Shown piece after piece: positions 23,690 to 32,089 of a stretch of DNA of 41,568 nucleotides. Below the pieces are notes generated by a model that did no database searches, was not told where the DNA came from, and saw only the letters and a list, made by a program, of their open reading frames with translations. The translations under genes were made by a program, and so were the position numbers. This DNA comes from Caryophanon latum (lineage in GTDB: Bacteria > Bacillota > Bacilli > Bacillales_A > Planococcaceae). Within the stretch, counting starts at the first letter, position 1, and every line of letters starts with the position of its first letter. The stretch is taken from NCBI RefSeq assembly GCF_001700325.1, contig NZ_MATO01000058.1, positions 1 to 41,568 of the forward strand, written 5' to 3'.

Positions 23690-25210
23690 TTATCTTTTAA
23701 TTCTAAAATTCACCGATTTTATATGACTTATTATTTTCTTTTTTTCTGCGATAGATGCATAAAATAAAAACAAAAAAACAACATATATAGCTAAATATAC
23801 TAGCGATACACTAAAAAACATTATCCAAGTATTAATATCTAGATTAATAACAAATATCTTACTAACTAAAGTTATTAACACAATAATAAGAATTATTCTA
23901 CCTATTTCATTCCAATATTTGAGCATATTCAATTTAAGAACACTATGAAAATATATATTAAGGATTATAACATTCCCTAGTAATATAAAAGCAGCTGTAA
24001 TATATGCAGTTCCTATCGAACCATATATTTTTATAATTGGAACAGATATTATAACATTTAAAACTGCACAAATGATTAGCGTATATGCTCGAAAGCTATA
24101 TTTCCCTTTCGCTTGCATTACTGTAAGCCCCAAGTTTTGAATTAAATCAATGAAAAAAGTAGACATTAATATTACAACAAGAAAGTAGGCCAGTTCATAT
24201 TTTGGTCCAACCCATAATTCAATAAAATCTCTACCTAAAATAATAAATCCTGAAAAAGCCAATCCCATCACAAAGGTTTGATACTTACTCACTTTTATAT
24301 ATAAAATATTAATTTCTGTTACAGAATAATGTTCTGCATTAACAATCTTAGTTATTCTAGGTAAAAACACATTAGAAATAGCTAAAGAAAGAGACATAAA
24401 GATGTTAACAAATTGAATAGCTACAGCATAAATTGCTACATCTTCTGGTGACTTTAATATGCCTAATAAAATTTGATCTGTTTGCCAATACATTTTATCT
24501 GCAATTGCTACAATAAAAATAATCACAGCATAAGAAAATATTTCTTTTTTAAAATCCTTATTTAATTCTTCAAAAGATAAACTCAACCTTAAAACTCGCT
24601 TATAATATACAAAGTAGCATATAGAAACTATTGAATTAACTATAAATAAAATTAAGGTTAGTAATACTAAATTCTGAGTGTTGAACAAAGCAATAGTCGA
24701 GAAAATCGGTACAGCTAAAGTTCTAACAACATTTAATACTTTCAAAAAAATATATTTCTCATAAGCTTGAATTACAGATGCAAAAGTATTAAAAATAAAT
24801 CCTAACGCAAAGTTAAATGTTAAAATTAAAATCATCCATTTTAAAGTGTATAATGAATCGTTAGGAAAGTTGTTAGACACAATAACCTCTATATTAAATG
24901 CGATTAATATCCCCAAAATTAAGGTTAATACTGCGACATAAGAAAACAACTTAAAAAAGTAGCCAATTATCCTTTTTTCTTTCTCTTTATCACCACTCAC
25001 CGTATTAGAAGAAATATATCTAACAATAGAATTGCCTATCCCTATATCTAGAATTGCTAAATATCCAGCTATCGCAAAAACAAATGCATAAAGCCCATAA
25101 TCATTTTGCCCTAAAGTTCTAATTAAAAACGGCGTGTAAATTAAGCCGATTACAAATGTAAGTACTATAGATACATAATTTAATATAATACCTATTTTTA
25201 TTTGTTTCAT
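23690..25210 (-). CDS. Polysaccharide flippase (Wzx-like), second copy
   Basis: This 506-residue, twelve-to-fourteen-span membrane protein belongs to the oligosaccharide flippase family and moves lipid-linked repeat units across the membrane. The N-terminal helix with TFVIGLIYTPFLIRTLGQND and the following YGLYAFVFAIAGYLAILDIG are typical. The start at 25210 is chosen because AGAGGG lies seven bases before that ATG; the longer frame to 25324 has no such site and adds an unrelated 38-residue extension. It is clearly related to the other flippase at 27112-28617 (shared GLIYTPFL..LGQN.YGLY). The IS4 element is inserted directly after its stop. It is AT-rich compared with pgi and pgcA. Confidence 0.88.
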   Translation of the reverse strand: MKQIKIGIILNYVSIVLTFVIGLIYTPFLIRTLGQNDYGLYAFVFAIAGYLAILDIGIGNSIVRYISSNTVSGDKEKEKRIIGYFFKLFSYVAVLTLILGILIAFNIEVIVSNNFPNDSLYTLKWMILILTFNFALGFIFNTFASVIQAYEKYIFLKVLNVVRTLAVPIFSTIALFNTQNLVLLTLILFIVNSIVSICYFVYYKRVLRLSLSFEELNKDFKKEIFSYAVIIFIVAIADKMYWQTDQILLGILKSPEDVAIYAVAIQFVNIFMSLSLAISNVFLPRITKIVNAEHYSVTEINILYIKVSKYQTFVMGLAFSGFIILGRDFIELWVGPKYELAYFLVVILMSTFFIDLIQNLGLTVMQAKGKYSFRAYTLIICAVLNVIISVPIIKIYGSIGTAYITAAFILLGNVIILNIYFHSVLKLNMLKYWNEIGRIILIIVLITLVSKIFVINLDINTWIMFFSVSLVYLAIYVVFLFLFYASIAEKKKIISHIKSVNFRIKR

Positions 25211-25522
25211 AATGCATCCCTCTCTCAACCACAAACTATACATATGATTTATCACTACTAAATTATGCGTTTTGTTACTGGACCTCCAGAACTTGCTGAT
25301 GTGACAAGCATTTCGTAAGTTCAAATGTTGCTGAGTCAGTATATGTACTCGCTCAATTTAAGAAGGGTAAGATACATAGGTTGTAAGAGTCGAATAGCAC
25401 TTTAGTTCTGTTTCGCACTTTATTTTTAATATGGTTCCATAAAATAATTAATAACGAAAAGTATATTCCCCAAAAAACCATAAAAACATACTTTCCTACC
25501 CTTATAAAACTTAAAAAGGTAT
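25211..25522 (-). other. Gap between tagD and the second flippase, with a possible small membrane ORF
   Basis: This 312-bp AT-rich gap breaks the otherwise tight gene order. Its only coding hint is a frame of 42 codons on the minus strand (25481 down to 25353). It begins MVFWGIYFSLLIILWNHIK: one membrane span, then a basic tail. AGGAAAG lies nine bases ahead of its ATG. It may be a small membrane peptide, a relic of a lost membrane gene, or chance. A promoter for the flippase probably lies here too, but I see no clear boxes. Confidence 0.25.
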
Positions 25523-25936
25523 TTAACTAATTCCACTATCTACTCTACTTGTAAAATTCAGTTCCTGCTTAATTTTAGAAGTAGAAATTTCTGGGGTTCT
25601 CTCCAAATAAACAACTTCACAGTATTCTTTTAAATAATTAAACTCCCCTTCCCAATCATCTCCAATCACAAAACAATCCACCTCATATTTTAAAATATCT
25701 TGAATTTTTTGCTCCCAATTCTCTTCTACAATTACTAAATCTACATATCGAATTGCTTCTAATAATTGTTTGCGTTCATTTAAATTGAAATAACTTTCTT
25801 TCCCTTTTATTCGATTGAATTTATCTGAAGAAATACCAACAATTAAATAATCACCTAATGCTTTTGCTCGTTTCAACAAATTAATATGCCCATAATGTAG
25901 CAAATCAAATGTTCCGTATGTTATAACTCTTTTCAC
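25523..25936 (-). CDS. tagD: Glycerol-3-phosphate cytidylyltransferase (TagD/TarD family)
   Basis: The enzyme makes CDP-glycerol from CTP and glycerol-3-phosphate, the donor for glycerol-phosphate polymers. This 137-residue protein shows the nucleotidyltransferase signature H14-Y-G-H17 after TYGTFDLL, the GDDWEG loop (92-97) and RTPEISTSKI (113-122), matching RTxGISTT of TagD. Length fits the family (about 130). The start is GTG at 25936 behind GGGCGG. It lies 24 bp downstream of the CDP-glycerol glycerophosphotransferase gene that would use its product. No tagA or tagO homologue is in the window, so this is more likely decoration of the local glycan than a complete wall teichoic acid pathway. 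Confidence 0.93.
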   Translation of the reverse strand: MKRVITYGTFDLLHYGHINLLKRAKALGDYLIVGISSDKFNRIKGKESYFNLNERKQLLEAIRYVDLVIVEENWEQKIQDILKYEVDCFVIGDDWEGEFNYLKEYCEVVYLERTPEISTSKIKQELNFTSRVDSGIS

Positions 25937-25960
25937 TTTATTTACCGCCCTTTAATTTCT

Positions 25961-27115
25961 TCAAGATTCTGTTAAACATTCTAAAACTAGATTATATACT
26001 CTTTTGGCTGACTGGTTATCCTGATAAGTATTAAAATATTTGTTTACCTCCGCACGTTTTTCTACAAATTCATCTGTCTCTAAATAAATATTGTTCATAA
26101 AAGATTTTAAATCTTCAAGGTTAGATAGTTTCGATCCGATTAGAACATTCTCTAAATCGTCAAATACAAATCCCAATTTATAACTTTCAATGTCATCATT
26201 CGTAAAGGCTACCGGTTTATTAAGCAACAAGTAGTCAAAATATATAGAGGAATAATCTGTTATTAATGCATCTGTATGCGGCAAAATTTCATATAATTCT
26301 TTATTTATGCTTCTAAATTGCTCCTCTAATATAATTTTCACATTAGACAAGTCTTTAATTTTTAAATAACTCAAGTCCTGTGCTGGATGTAACTTTAATA
26401 GTAAAAATATATTATATTGCTTTGCTAAAGTATTAATTATTTCAAAATCTCTGATCGAATAAATAATTGGAACACCTAAAGGTAAAGTATTTATACTATC
26501 AATACGATTTTGCTTATGTTGTCTAAAAGTAGGCATCCATATAATTACTTTTTCATTTTGATAGCTCGGAATTAACTCGTTCCACTTAAAAATATTATTT
26601 TTAAATAAAACATCATTTCTTGGTGCACCTAATACTTTAATTTGCTCTTTATCAATGTCGAAACAGTCCACATATATGTCACTCATTCCTTCTGACGCTA
26701 TAATTACATGGTCAGCATTTCTTCCGGGACTATAAATACCTTTTACATTTTTCAAAAGTGTCCCGTGATTCAGAAAAATACGTTTTGTCTTTTTATTCAC
26801 TTTTATAATCATTTTATTTTCATCTAGAATCAAACTAGATCGAGCTATATAAAAAAGATTTTTCAACTTCCTAAATTTACTTGATGGAGTATATTCTCTA
26901 AAAAACACATTTTTAACCTTAATATGATTGTACTTATCAACATCTAGAACAAACCAAGTTAGCTCATATTCATCATTTAAACCATTCTTCAACATTTCTT
27001 GATACACTTGATAAGTATTCCCCGTTAAATCTGGATGACTTTCTAATAAAATACGTTTCTTAACTGGTAAAATTGAGAGCATACTAAATACTAGACTGCG
27101 TAAAATTTTTCTCAT
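25961..27115 (-). CDS. CDP-glycerol glycerophosphotransferase family protein (TagB/TagF-like)
   Basis: This 384-residue enzyme of the CDP-glycerol:polyglycerophosphate glycerophosphotransferase family transfers glycerol-phosphate from CDP-glycerol to a glycan or polymer at the inner face of the membrane. Family landmarks are FLNHGTLLKNVKG (a variant of the usual WHGTPLK, about residue 115), LKLHPAQD with its conserved His, and ITDYSSIYFDYLLLNKPVAF. A basic hydrophobic N-terminus (RKILRSLVFSMLSILPVKKR) should contact the membrane. Its length is closer to TagB than to the longer TagF polymerases, so it may add one or few units. ATG overlaps the stop of the flippase gene (ATGA), with AGGAGAA seven bases before, indicating coupled translation. 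Confidence 0.9.
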   Translation of the reverse strand: MRKILRSLVFSMLSILPVKKRILLESHPDLTGNTYQVYQEMLKNGLNDEYELTWFVLDVDKYNHIKVKNVFFREYTPSSKFRKLKNLFYIARSSLILDENKMIIKVNKKTKRIFLNHGTLLKNVKGIYSPGRNADHVIIASEGMSDIYVDCFDIDKEQIKVLGAPRNDVLFKNNIFKWNELIPSYQNEKVIIWMPTFRQHKQNRIDSINTLPLGVPIIYSIRDFEIINTLAKQYNIFLLLKLHPAQDLSYLKIKDLSNVKIILEEQFRSINKELYEILPHTDALITDYSSIYFDYLLLNKPVAFTNDDIESYKLGFVFDDLENVLIGSKLSNLEDLKSFMNNIYLETDEFVEKRAEVNKYFNTYQDNQSAKRVYNLVLECLTES

Positions 27116-28617
27116 TTCTTACTTCTCCTAAATCTTCGTATTAATGATGTTAATAATTCTTTCTCATACTCATTAAATACAAATTTGAACAAACAACTAC
27201 ATAAAATTATTACATATGTGATTATCGCTAAACCTAATGTTAGCCAATTGTTAAGTGCATGTTCTAATACGTAATACTTGATAATGAAGACAACACTAGT
27301 AATAGCAATTATTATAATTGAAATCCCAAAAATCTCTTTCCAATATCTTGGTATATTAATCTCTATATATTTATAATAATAATAGTTCATAATTAAAATC
27401 TGTCCAAAGAGGTTTGCAATAAACATACTAAGAGCTGGACCAATTTCATTCAATTCGATTGATAGAAAATAACTAAGGAAAACATTAATGACAGCTAATA
27501 CTAAATATAATAAAACTCGAAATTGCATTCTATTTTTAGCCTGCAATATAACAATTCCTATATTTTGAGAAAGTGGAATCAGCGCAGGAAACATAATGAT
27601 CAACGCTATATAATAACTATTAACATAGTCTTCCCCAGCCCATAAAACAATGAACTCCTTACCAAATAGAAAAAAACCACTTAGAACAAAAGCTAATATA
27701 ATAAATTGTAATCGACCTATTTTCACAAAAATATTTGATATTTCTTTTTTATTATCTTCTACAACTAAATGGGTGATTCTCGGAAGAAACACACTATTTA
27801 ATGATGTAGACAAAGTTGTAAAATAACTCGTAAACTGAATACCAATAGCATATATAGCAACAGCTGCTGTCCCAACAGTAATACCTAATATATATTGGCT
27901 AGTAGGTGCATATAATTTATCCACCAAAATATTAATTAAAATAAAAAATGAGTATACGCTTATATCTTTGAATAAATTGAATTGAATATTTTTAAATGAA
28001 ATTTGTATTTTAATCTGTTTATAACAATAAATTGATGCAATAATCAATGCTATTATATTCAAAATTGCAGTAATCAATACTAGCGAAATCGATTTGTAGC
28101 CTATTAAAAGAAGCGGTGTCATTATAAGCGGTAGCGTAAGCGTTTTAAATAAATTTAAACTCTGCATAACTACAAATTTTTCATATGCAATTAATAATGA
28201 ATTGTATATGCTCATAAATAACGTAAAGGCTAAGTTTAAAATTAAAATTCCAAACATGACTTTTGCTTTATTAACTTCATTTACCGTCAACGAACTTCCT
28301 ATTAGGAGTTCAAAATTAGTATATAAAAAGTATCCAATTATTAAAGAAATCATTGCCATTGAACTGTATAGTATAACAAATAATCCGTTTAATTGAGCTA
28401 CACCATTTTCATCTTTTAAAGCTCTAAACTTTGAATTAAATCTGACAATAGAATTTCCAAATCCTAAATCCAAAATAGCTAAAAAACTCATTAACGCTAA
28501 AATTAATGAATAAAGTCCATATTCATTTTGGCCTAATATTTTTAATAAAAAAGGAGTGTATATCAAACCTATAAGTGTTGCTACAAGAATATTAATGTAA
28601 GATAATACTGCTCCCAA
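27112..28617 (-). CDS. Polysaccharide flippase (Wzx-like), first copy
   Basis: This 501-residue multi-span flippase has the family start LVATLIGLIYTPFLLKILGQ followed by NEYGLYSLILALMSFLAILD. It exports undecaprenyl-linked repeat units. The shown start is a TTG at 28617, but its spacing to a ribosome site is poor. Eight codons further upstream, an ATT at 28641 sits seven bases behind GGGGGG, and the extra residues (basic, INSSRQRRL) look like a normal cytoplasmic N-terminus. The true protein may therefore start at ATT and have 509 residues. The stop overlaps the next gene by four bases. It shares a probable transcript with pgi and pgcA upstream and with the glycerol-phosphate genes downstream. 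Confidence 0.88.
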   Translation of the reverse strand: MGAVLSYINILVATLIGLIYTPFLLKILGQNEYGLYSLILALMSFLAILDLGFGNSIVRFNSKFRALKDENGVAQLNGLFVILYSSMAMISLIIGYFLYTNFELLIGSSLTVNEVNKAKVMFGILILNLAFTLFMSIYNSLLIAYEKFVVMQSLNLFKTLTLPLIMTPLLLIGYKSISLVLITAILNIIALIIASIYCYKQIKIQISFKNIQFNLFKDISVYSFFILINILVDKLYAPTSQYILGITVGTAAVAIYAIGIQFTSYFTTLSTSLNSVFLPRITHLVVEDNKKEISNIFVKIGRLQFIILAFVLSGFFLFGKEFIVLWAGEDYVNSYYIALIIMFPALIPLSQNIGIVILQAKNRMQFRVLLYLVLAVINVFLSYFLSIELNEIGPALSMFIANLFGQILIMNYYYYKYIEINIPRYWKEIFGISIIIIAITSVVFIIKYYVLEHALNNWLTLGLAIITYVIILCSCLFKFVFNEYEKELLTSLIRRFRRSKK

Positions 28618-28638
28618 TCTTCTTTGCCTTGAAGAGTT

Positions 28639-28654
28639 AATTTTTAATCCCCCC
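28639..28654 (-). promoter_or_regulatory. Strong ribosome site placed before an ATT codon
   Basis: GGGGGG (28649-28654) is followed after seven bases by ATT (28639-28641), in frame with the flippase. There is no ATG, GTG or TTG at the expected distance. Either ATT is the initiator, or a former ATG or TTG has mutated and translation now begins at the TTG at 28617. Confidence 0.5.
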
Positions 28655-28690
28655 TATTTCTTCGGGTAACATATTAATTTTTTCTCGCCC

Positions 28691-30355
28691 TCATAAAAAT
28701 ACTGTTTGAATCATATTTAACTTTCTACAAACATTTTCGCTTGAATTGTCATTTACTCCAACATAAAACTTACACTTCGGCTCCGTACCACTCGGACGAA
28801 TCGCTACCCATGAACCGTCCTCTAACACATATTTCAGCACATTTTCACTCGGCAACGTAATATCCTTCGTCGTACCATCCGCAAATGTCGCCGTCTTTGT
28901 TAAATAATCTTCCACACACGTTACTGCTACACCGGCAATTTCAGTTAACGGATTGTTGCGGTAATTTGTCAATAACTGCTGCATTTCTTCCTGCCCGCTT
29001 TTTCCAACGAACGCCTTTGAAATAAGCGCTTCTTTGTAATAGCCATACGTTTCAAATAAATCACGTAACGCATGAAGCAATGTCTTCTCTTGCGCTGCAT
29101 AATACGATGCCATTTCCGCTGTTAATAGTGCAAGTTGTACCGCATCTTTATCTCGTACGAAATCCTTCACTAAATAACCGTACGATTCCTCGTAACCGAA
29201 TAAAAATTGCTTCTCACCTGTCGTCGTATATTGCTCAATTTTTTCTGCGATATACTTAAAGCCTGTTAATACATCAACGACTTCAACACTGTTCGCACGT
29301 GCAATCGAAGCACCGAGCTCTGACGTCACAATCGTTTTTAACACAACCGCATTTTCAGGTAGCGTCCCTGCTTCCTTTTTTGCCTCAATTAAATAGTTCA
29401 CAACTAATGCGCCGAGCTGATTGCCTGTTAATAACACATAATCTTCACCATCACGTACTGCAACGCCTAGACGATCGGCATCAGGATCCGTCGCAAGCAG
29501 TAAATCAGCACCTACCTTTTTCCCTTCCGCAATCGCTAACGTGAACGCCGCTGCTTCTTCCGGATTCGGATACGGCACTGTTGGAAAATCGCCATCTGCT
29601 ATCGCTTGTGCGGCAACAATCGTTACATTATCGAAGCCAAATGCACGTAACCCTCGCTCAACAGGTACGAGCCCGGCTCCGTGAAGTGGCGTGTACACAA
29701 GTTTCATGCTTGCATCAACTTCACGTTCCTTCAGCTCCATTAAACGAGCTAAGTACGCTTCATCAATATCGTCTAAAATCCATTCACTATATGCTTCAAA
29801 GTCTGCAACTGGCACTGTAAATAAATTTTCTACCGCTTTCATTTCATCGATGATTACTTTCACATCTGTCGGTACCATTTGCGCACCATCACTGCCGTAC
29901 ACTTTAAAACCGTTATATTGCTTCGGGTTGTGGCTCGCTGTAATAACAACACCTGCAAATGCATTGTAATGACGCACCGCAAACGATAGCTGTGGCGTCG
30001 GGCGTGCTTCGCTAAACACGTAGCTTTTCACACCGTATGCACCGAGCACACGCGCTGCTTCAACCGCAAACTCCTTCGAAAAATGGCGCGTATCGTACGC
30101 AATGACAACACCACGCGCTTGTTCACCGTTTTTCACGACATGCTGCGCTAAACCATGTGCCGCTAATCGCACCGTATAAATGTTCATACGATTTGTGCCG
30201 ACACCTAGTTCCCCACGCATTCCCCCAGTACCAAACGGCAATAATCGATAAAATGCATCTTCTAATTGAATACTATTTGTCTGTAACTCAGCTAATTCCT
30301 CTGCCATATACGTAGGCAATTGTTGTTTCAGCCAATGCTGTACTGTTTCATTCAT
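28691..30355 (-). CDS. pgcA: Phosphoglucomutase / phospho-sugar mutase
   Basis: This 554-residue alpha-phosphohexomutase converts glucose-6-phosphate to glucose-1-phosphate in the cytosol, the entry to UDP-glucose. Key sites are visible: the phosphoserine loop TASHNPKQYNG (Ser141), the metal loop DPDADR (290-295), the sugar-binding GYEESYGY and the phosphate-binding RPSGTEPK near the C-terminus. Length is slightly below B. subtilis PgcA (about 580). It follows pgi by about 60 bp and feeds galU further along the locus. Base composition is higher in GC than the transferase and flippase genes around it, suggesting that it belongs to the older backbone. Confidence 0.95.
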   Translation of the reverse strand: MNETVQHWLKQQLPTYMAEELAELQTNSIQLEDAFYRLLPFGTGGMRGELGVGTNRMNIYTVRLAAHGLAQHVVKNGEQARGVVIAYDTRHFSKEFAVEAARVLGAYGVKSYVFSEARPTPQLSFAVRHYNAFAGVVITASHNPKQYNGFKVYGSDGAQMVPTDVKVIIDEMKAVENLFTVPVADFEAYSEWILDDIDEAYLARLMELKEREVDASMKLVYTPLHGAGLVPVERGLRAFGFDNVTIVAAQAIADGDFPTVPYPNPEEAAAFTLAIAEGKKVGADLLLATDPDADRLGVAVRDGEDYVLLTGNQLGALVVNYLIEAKKEAGTLPENAVVLKTIVTSELGASIARANSVEVVDVLTGFKYIAEKIEQYTTTGEKQFLFGYEESYGYLVKDFVRDKDAVQLALLTAEMASYYAAQEKTLLHALRDLFETYGYYKEALISKAFVGKSGQEEMQQLLTNYRNNPLTEIAGVAVTCVEDYLTKTATFADGTTKDITLPSENVLKYVLEDGSWVAIRPSGTEPKCKFYVGVNDNSSENVCRKLNMIQTVFL

Positions 30356-30379
30356 TTTAATTACTCCCCTTACATAGTA

Positions 30380-30415
30380 AAAACTCGTCTGTCTAATTGT
30401 AGCACAAACGAGTTC
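30380..30415 (-). terminator. Weak hairpin between pgi and pgcA
   Basis: AACTCGT (30383-30389) pairs with ACGAGTT (30409-30415); on the minus strand five T follow. The short stem and long loop suggest partial termination or attenuation after pgi rather than a full stop. Confidence 0.45.
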
Positions 30416-30418
30416 CCA

Positions 30419-31702
30419 TTATTTATCCAGTAACTCTAGCATTTTCTTCTTATACGCCTCTACCCCTGGTTGGTCGAACGGGTTCACATCTAACAAGTAC
30501 GCACTAATCGCACATGCTTTCATAAAGAAGTAAATTAAATACCCTAAATGGAACGCATCGAGCTTCGGTAACTCTAATTGAATAACAGGCACACCACCTT
30601 CTGCATGTGCAAGCGCCGTCCCTTGCTTCGATAACGCATTGATTTCATTAAACGTACGCCCTGCTAAATAGTTCAACCCATCTTCATCACGTAAATCATT
30701 ATTGACCGTAAAATCTGACTGAATTGATTGGAAATGCAGCAGCGTCTCAAATAAAATCGGACTTCCATCTTGAATAAACTGCCCAATCGAATGCAAGTCC
30801 GTCGAAAAATTAACGGTAGAAGGATACAATCCTTTTTTATCTTTCCCTTCACTTTCGCCAAACAACTGCTTCCACCATTCATGGAATTTATTCAGTGACG
30901 GCTCAAATGACGCAAGCAATTCAATTTTATAGCCTTCTTTATACAGTATGTGACGCATCACCGCATATTTGTACGCATCATTATGCTCTAAGCTCGGCTC
31001 ATCTAATTCCTCTGCCGCTTGCTTCGCCCCAGCCATAAGTGCACGAATATCAATATCTGCCGCTGCAACTGGCAATAGCCCAACTGGTGTCAATACAGAA
31101 AAACGCCCACCAATATCATCTGGAATAACAAACTGACGATACCCTGCTTTATCTGCAATGCCTTTTAAAATCCCCTTTTCTGCATCCGTTGTCACAATAA
31201 TACGACGAGCCGCTTCTTGCTCACCATATTTGCCTTCCATGTACTGACGCATCGCACGAAATGCCAGCGCAGGCTCCATCGTCCCACCAGATTTCGAAAT
31301 AACATTGACATATACACGTTTATCAACAATATATTTCAGCAGTTGATTAATGTACGCACCACTCATATTTTGTCCAACATAAATAACTTCAATCCCTTGC
31401 ATTTGGCGACCGAAATATGGTGTCAACGCATCTAAAATAGCGCGCGCACCAAGGAATGAGCCACCAACACCTACAACAATTAGAACATCCGCTTCTTGAC
31501 GAATCTCCGCAGATACCTGTTCAATTTGTGTAAGTAATGCATCATGGTTTTGCTGTGGATAGTGCAACCAGCCTGTTAATTCGCTTGCCTGCTCTAATTT
31601 ATAATGAAGTGCTGATATAACATGTTCATATCGTTTAATATGTTCTTCTGACAAGGTACAATTTAAATGTGTTGTGTGTATAGATTTCGATAGCAACTTC
31701 AT
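30419..31702 (-). CDS. pgi: Glucose-6-phosphate isomerase
   Basis: This 427-residue cytosolic enzyme interconverts fructose-6-phosphate and glucose-6-phosphate. Conserved stretches are VVGVGGSFLGARA (residues about 77-88), SKSGGTMEPALAF (136 on) and the region GESEGKDKKGLYPSTVNFSTD. The phosphate-binding loop reads SKSGGT where SKSGTT is usual, a small oddity that keeps the final Thr. It is about 20 residues shorter than most Bacillus homologues. The ATG at 31702 is only two bases from AGAGG; a TTG two codons later (31696) would be better spaced, so the start is uncertain by two residues. It heads the pgi-pgcA-flippase-glycerophosphate segment and has a striking inverted repeat in its upstream region. 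Confidence 0.95.
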   Translation of the reverse strand: MKLLSKSIHTTHLNCTLSEEHIKRYEHVISALHYKLEQASELTGWLHYPQQNHDALLTQIEQVSAEIRQEADVLIVVGVGGSFLGARAILDALTPYFGRQMQGIEVIYVGQNMSGAYINQLLKYIVDKRVYVNVISKSGGTMEPALAFRAMRQYMEGKYGEQEAARRIIVTTDAEKGILKGIADKAGYRQFVIPDDIGGRFSVLTPVGLLPVAAADIDIRALMAGAKQAAEELDEPSLEHNDAYKYAVMRHILYKEGYKIELLASFEPSLNKFHEWWKQLFGESEGKDKKGLYPSTVNFSTDLHSIGQFIQDGSPILFETLLHFQSIQSDFTVNNDLRDEDGLNYLAGRTFNEINALSKQGTALAHAEGGVPVIQLELPKLDAFHLGYLIYFFMKACAISAYLLDVNPFDQPGVEAYKKKMLELLDK

Positions 31703-31727
31703 TACCTCTATTCTCTTTTTCTTTTTT

Positions 31728-31775
31728 GGAAACGGGTATTAGTATTATATTATACTCGTTATAATACTCGTTTCC
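31728..31775 (-). promoter_or_regulatory. Inverted repeat with three AACGNGTAT half-sites upstream of pgi
   Basis: On the minus strand GGAAACGAGTATTA (31775-31762) is the inverse of TAATACCCGTTTCC (31741-31728) apart from one base. Between them lies another copy, AACGAGTATA (31760-31751). -10-like boxes (TATAAT, TATTAT) occur inside. Three copies of one motif over a promoter suggest an operator for an unidentified repressor or activator. The region 31776-31888 shows nothing more. Confidence 0.5.
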
Positions 31776-31888
31776 CTAATTCCAAGAATTAACCATCTAA
31801 TCATCTCAATTAAATTTTCTAGCATCTTTTAATATAAAGTTTGATGCTTCATTAGTTTGTAGTAAACTTCATTCAAATAAGATAAACC

Positions 31889-32065
31889 CAAGCGTGTTGA
31901 TTATCCAGTTAATTGGAAATTAACATATTGCGGCTCGCTTTATGGGGTCTATTCCCTAAGGAGTCTCATCGCACGCTCTTTACCACTAATGTACAGCATT
32001 TATTTCAGCTTGGGTGCTAAAAATCATGCCTTTCAATGTATAAAAATGGCTCATCAACACACCTG
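31889..32065. mobile_element. 177-bp MITE, internally deleted, with perfect target duplication
   Basis: The left end CAAGCGTGTTGATTATCCA and the inverse right end CAGGTGTGTTGATGAGCCA match the family. Perfect 9-bp repeats, AGATAAACC, flank it (31880-31888 and 32066-32074). Compared with the copy at 9592-9826 about 58 bp are missing, mostly the 5' arm of the central hairpin, so this copy moved or lasted without the full fold. It separates the GT2 gene from pgi. Confidence 0.92.
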
Positions 32066-32089
32066 AGATAAACCATTAAACTTTTAAAT

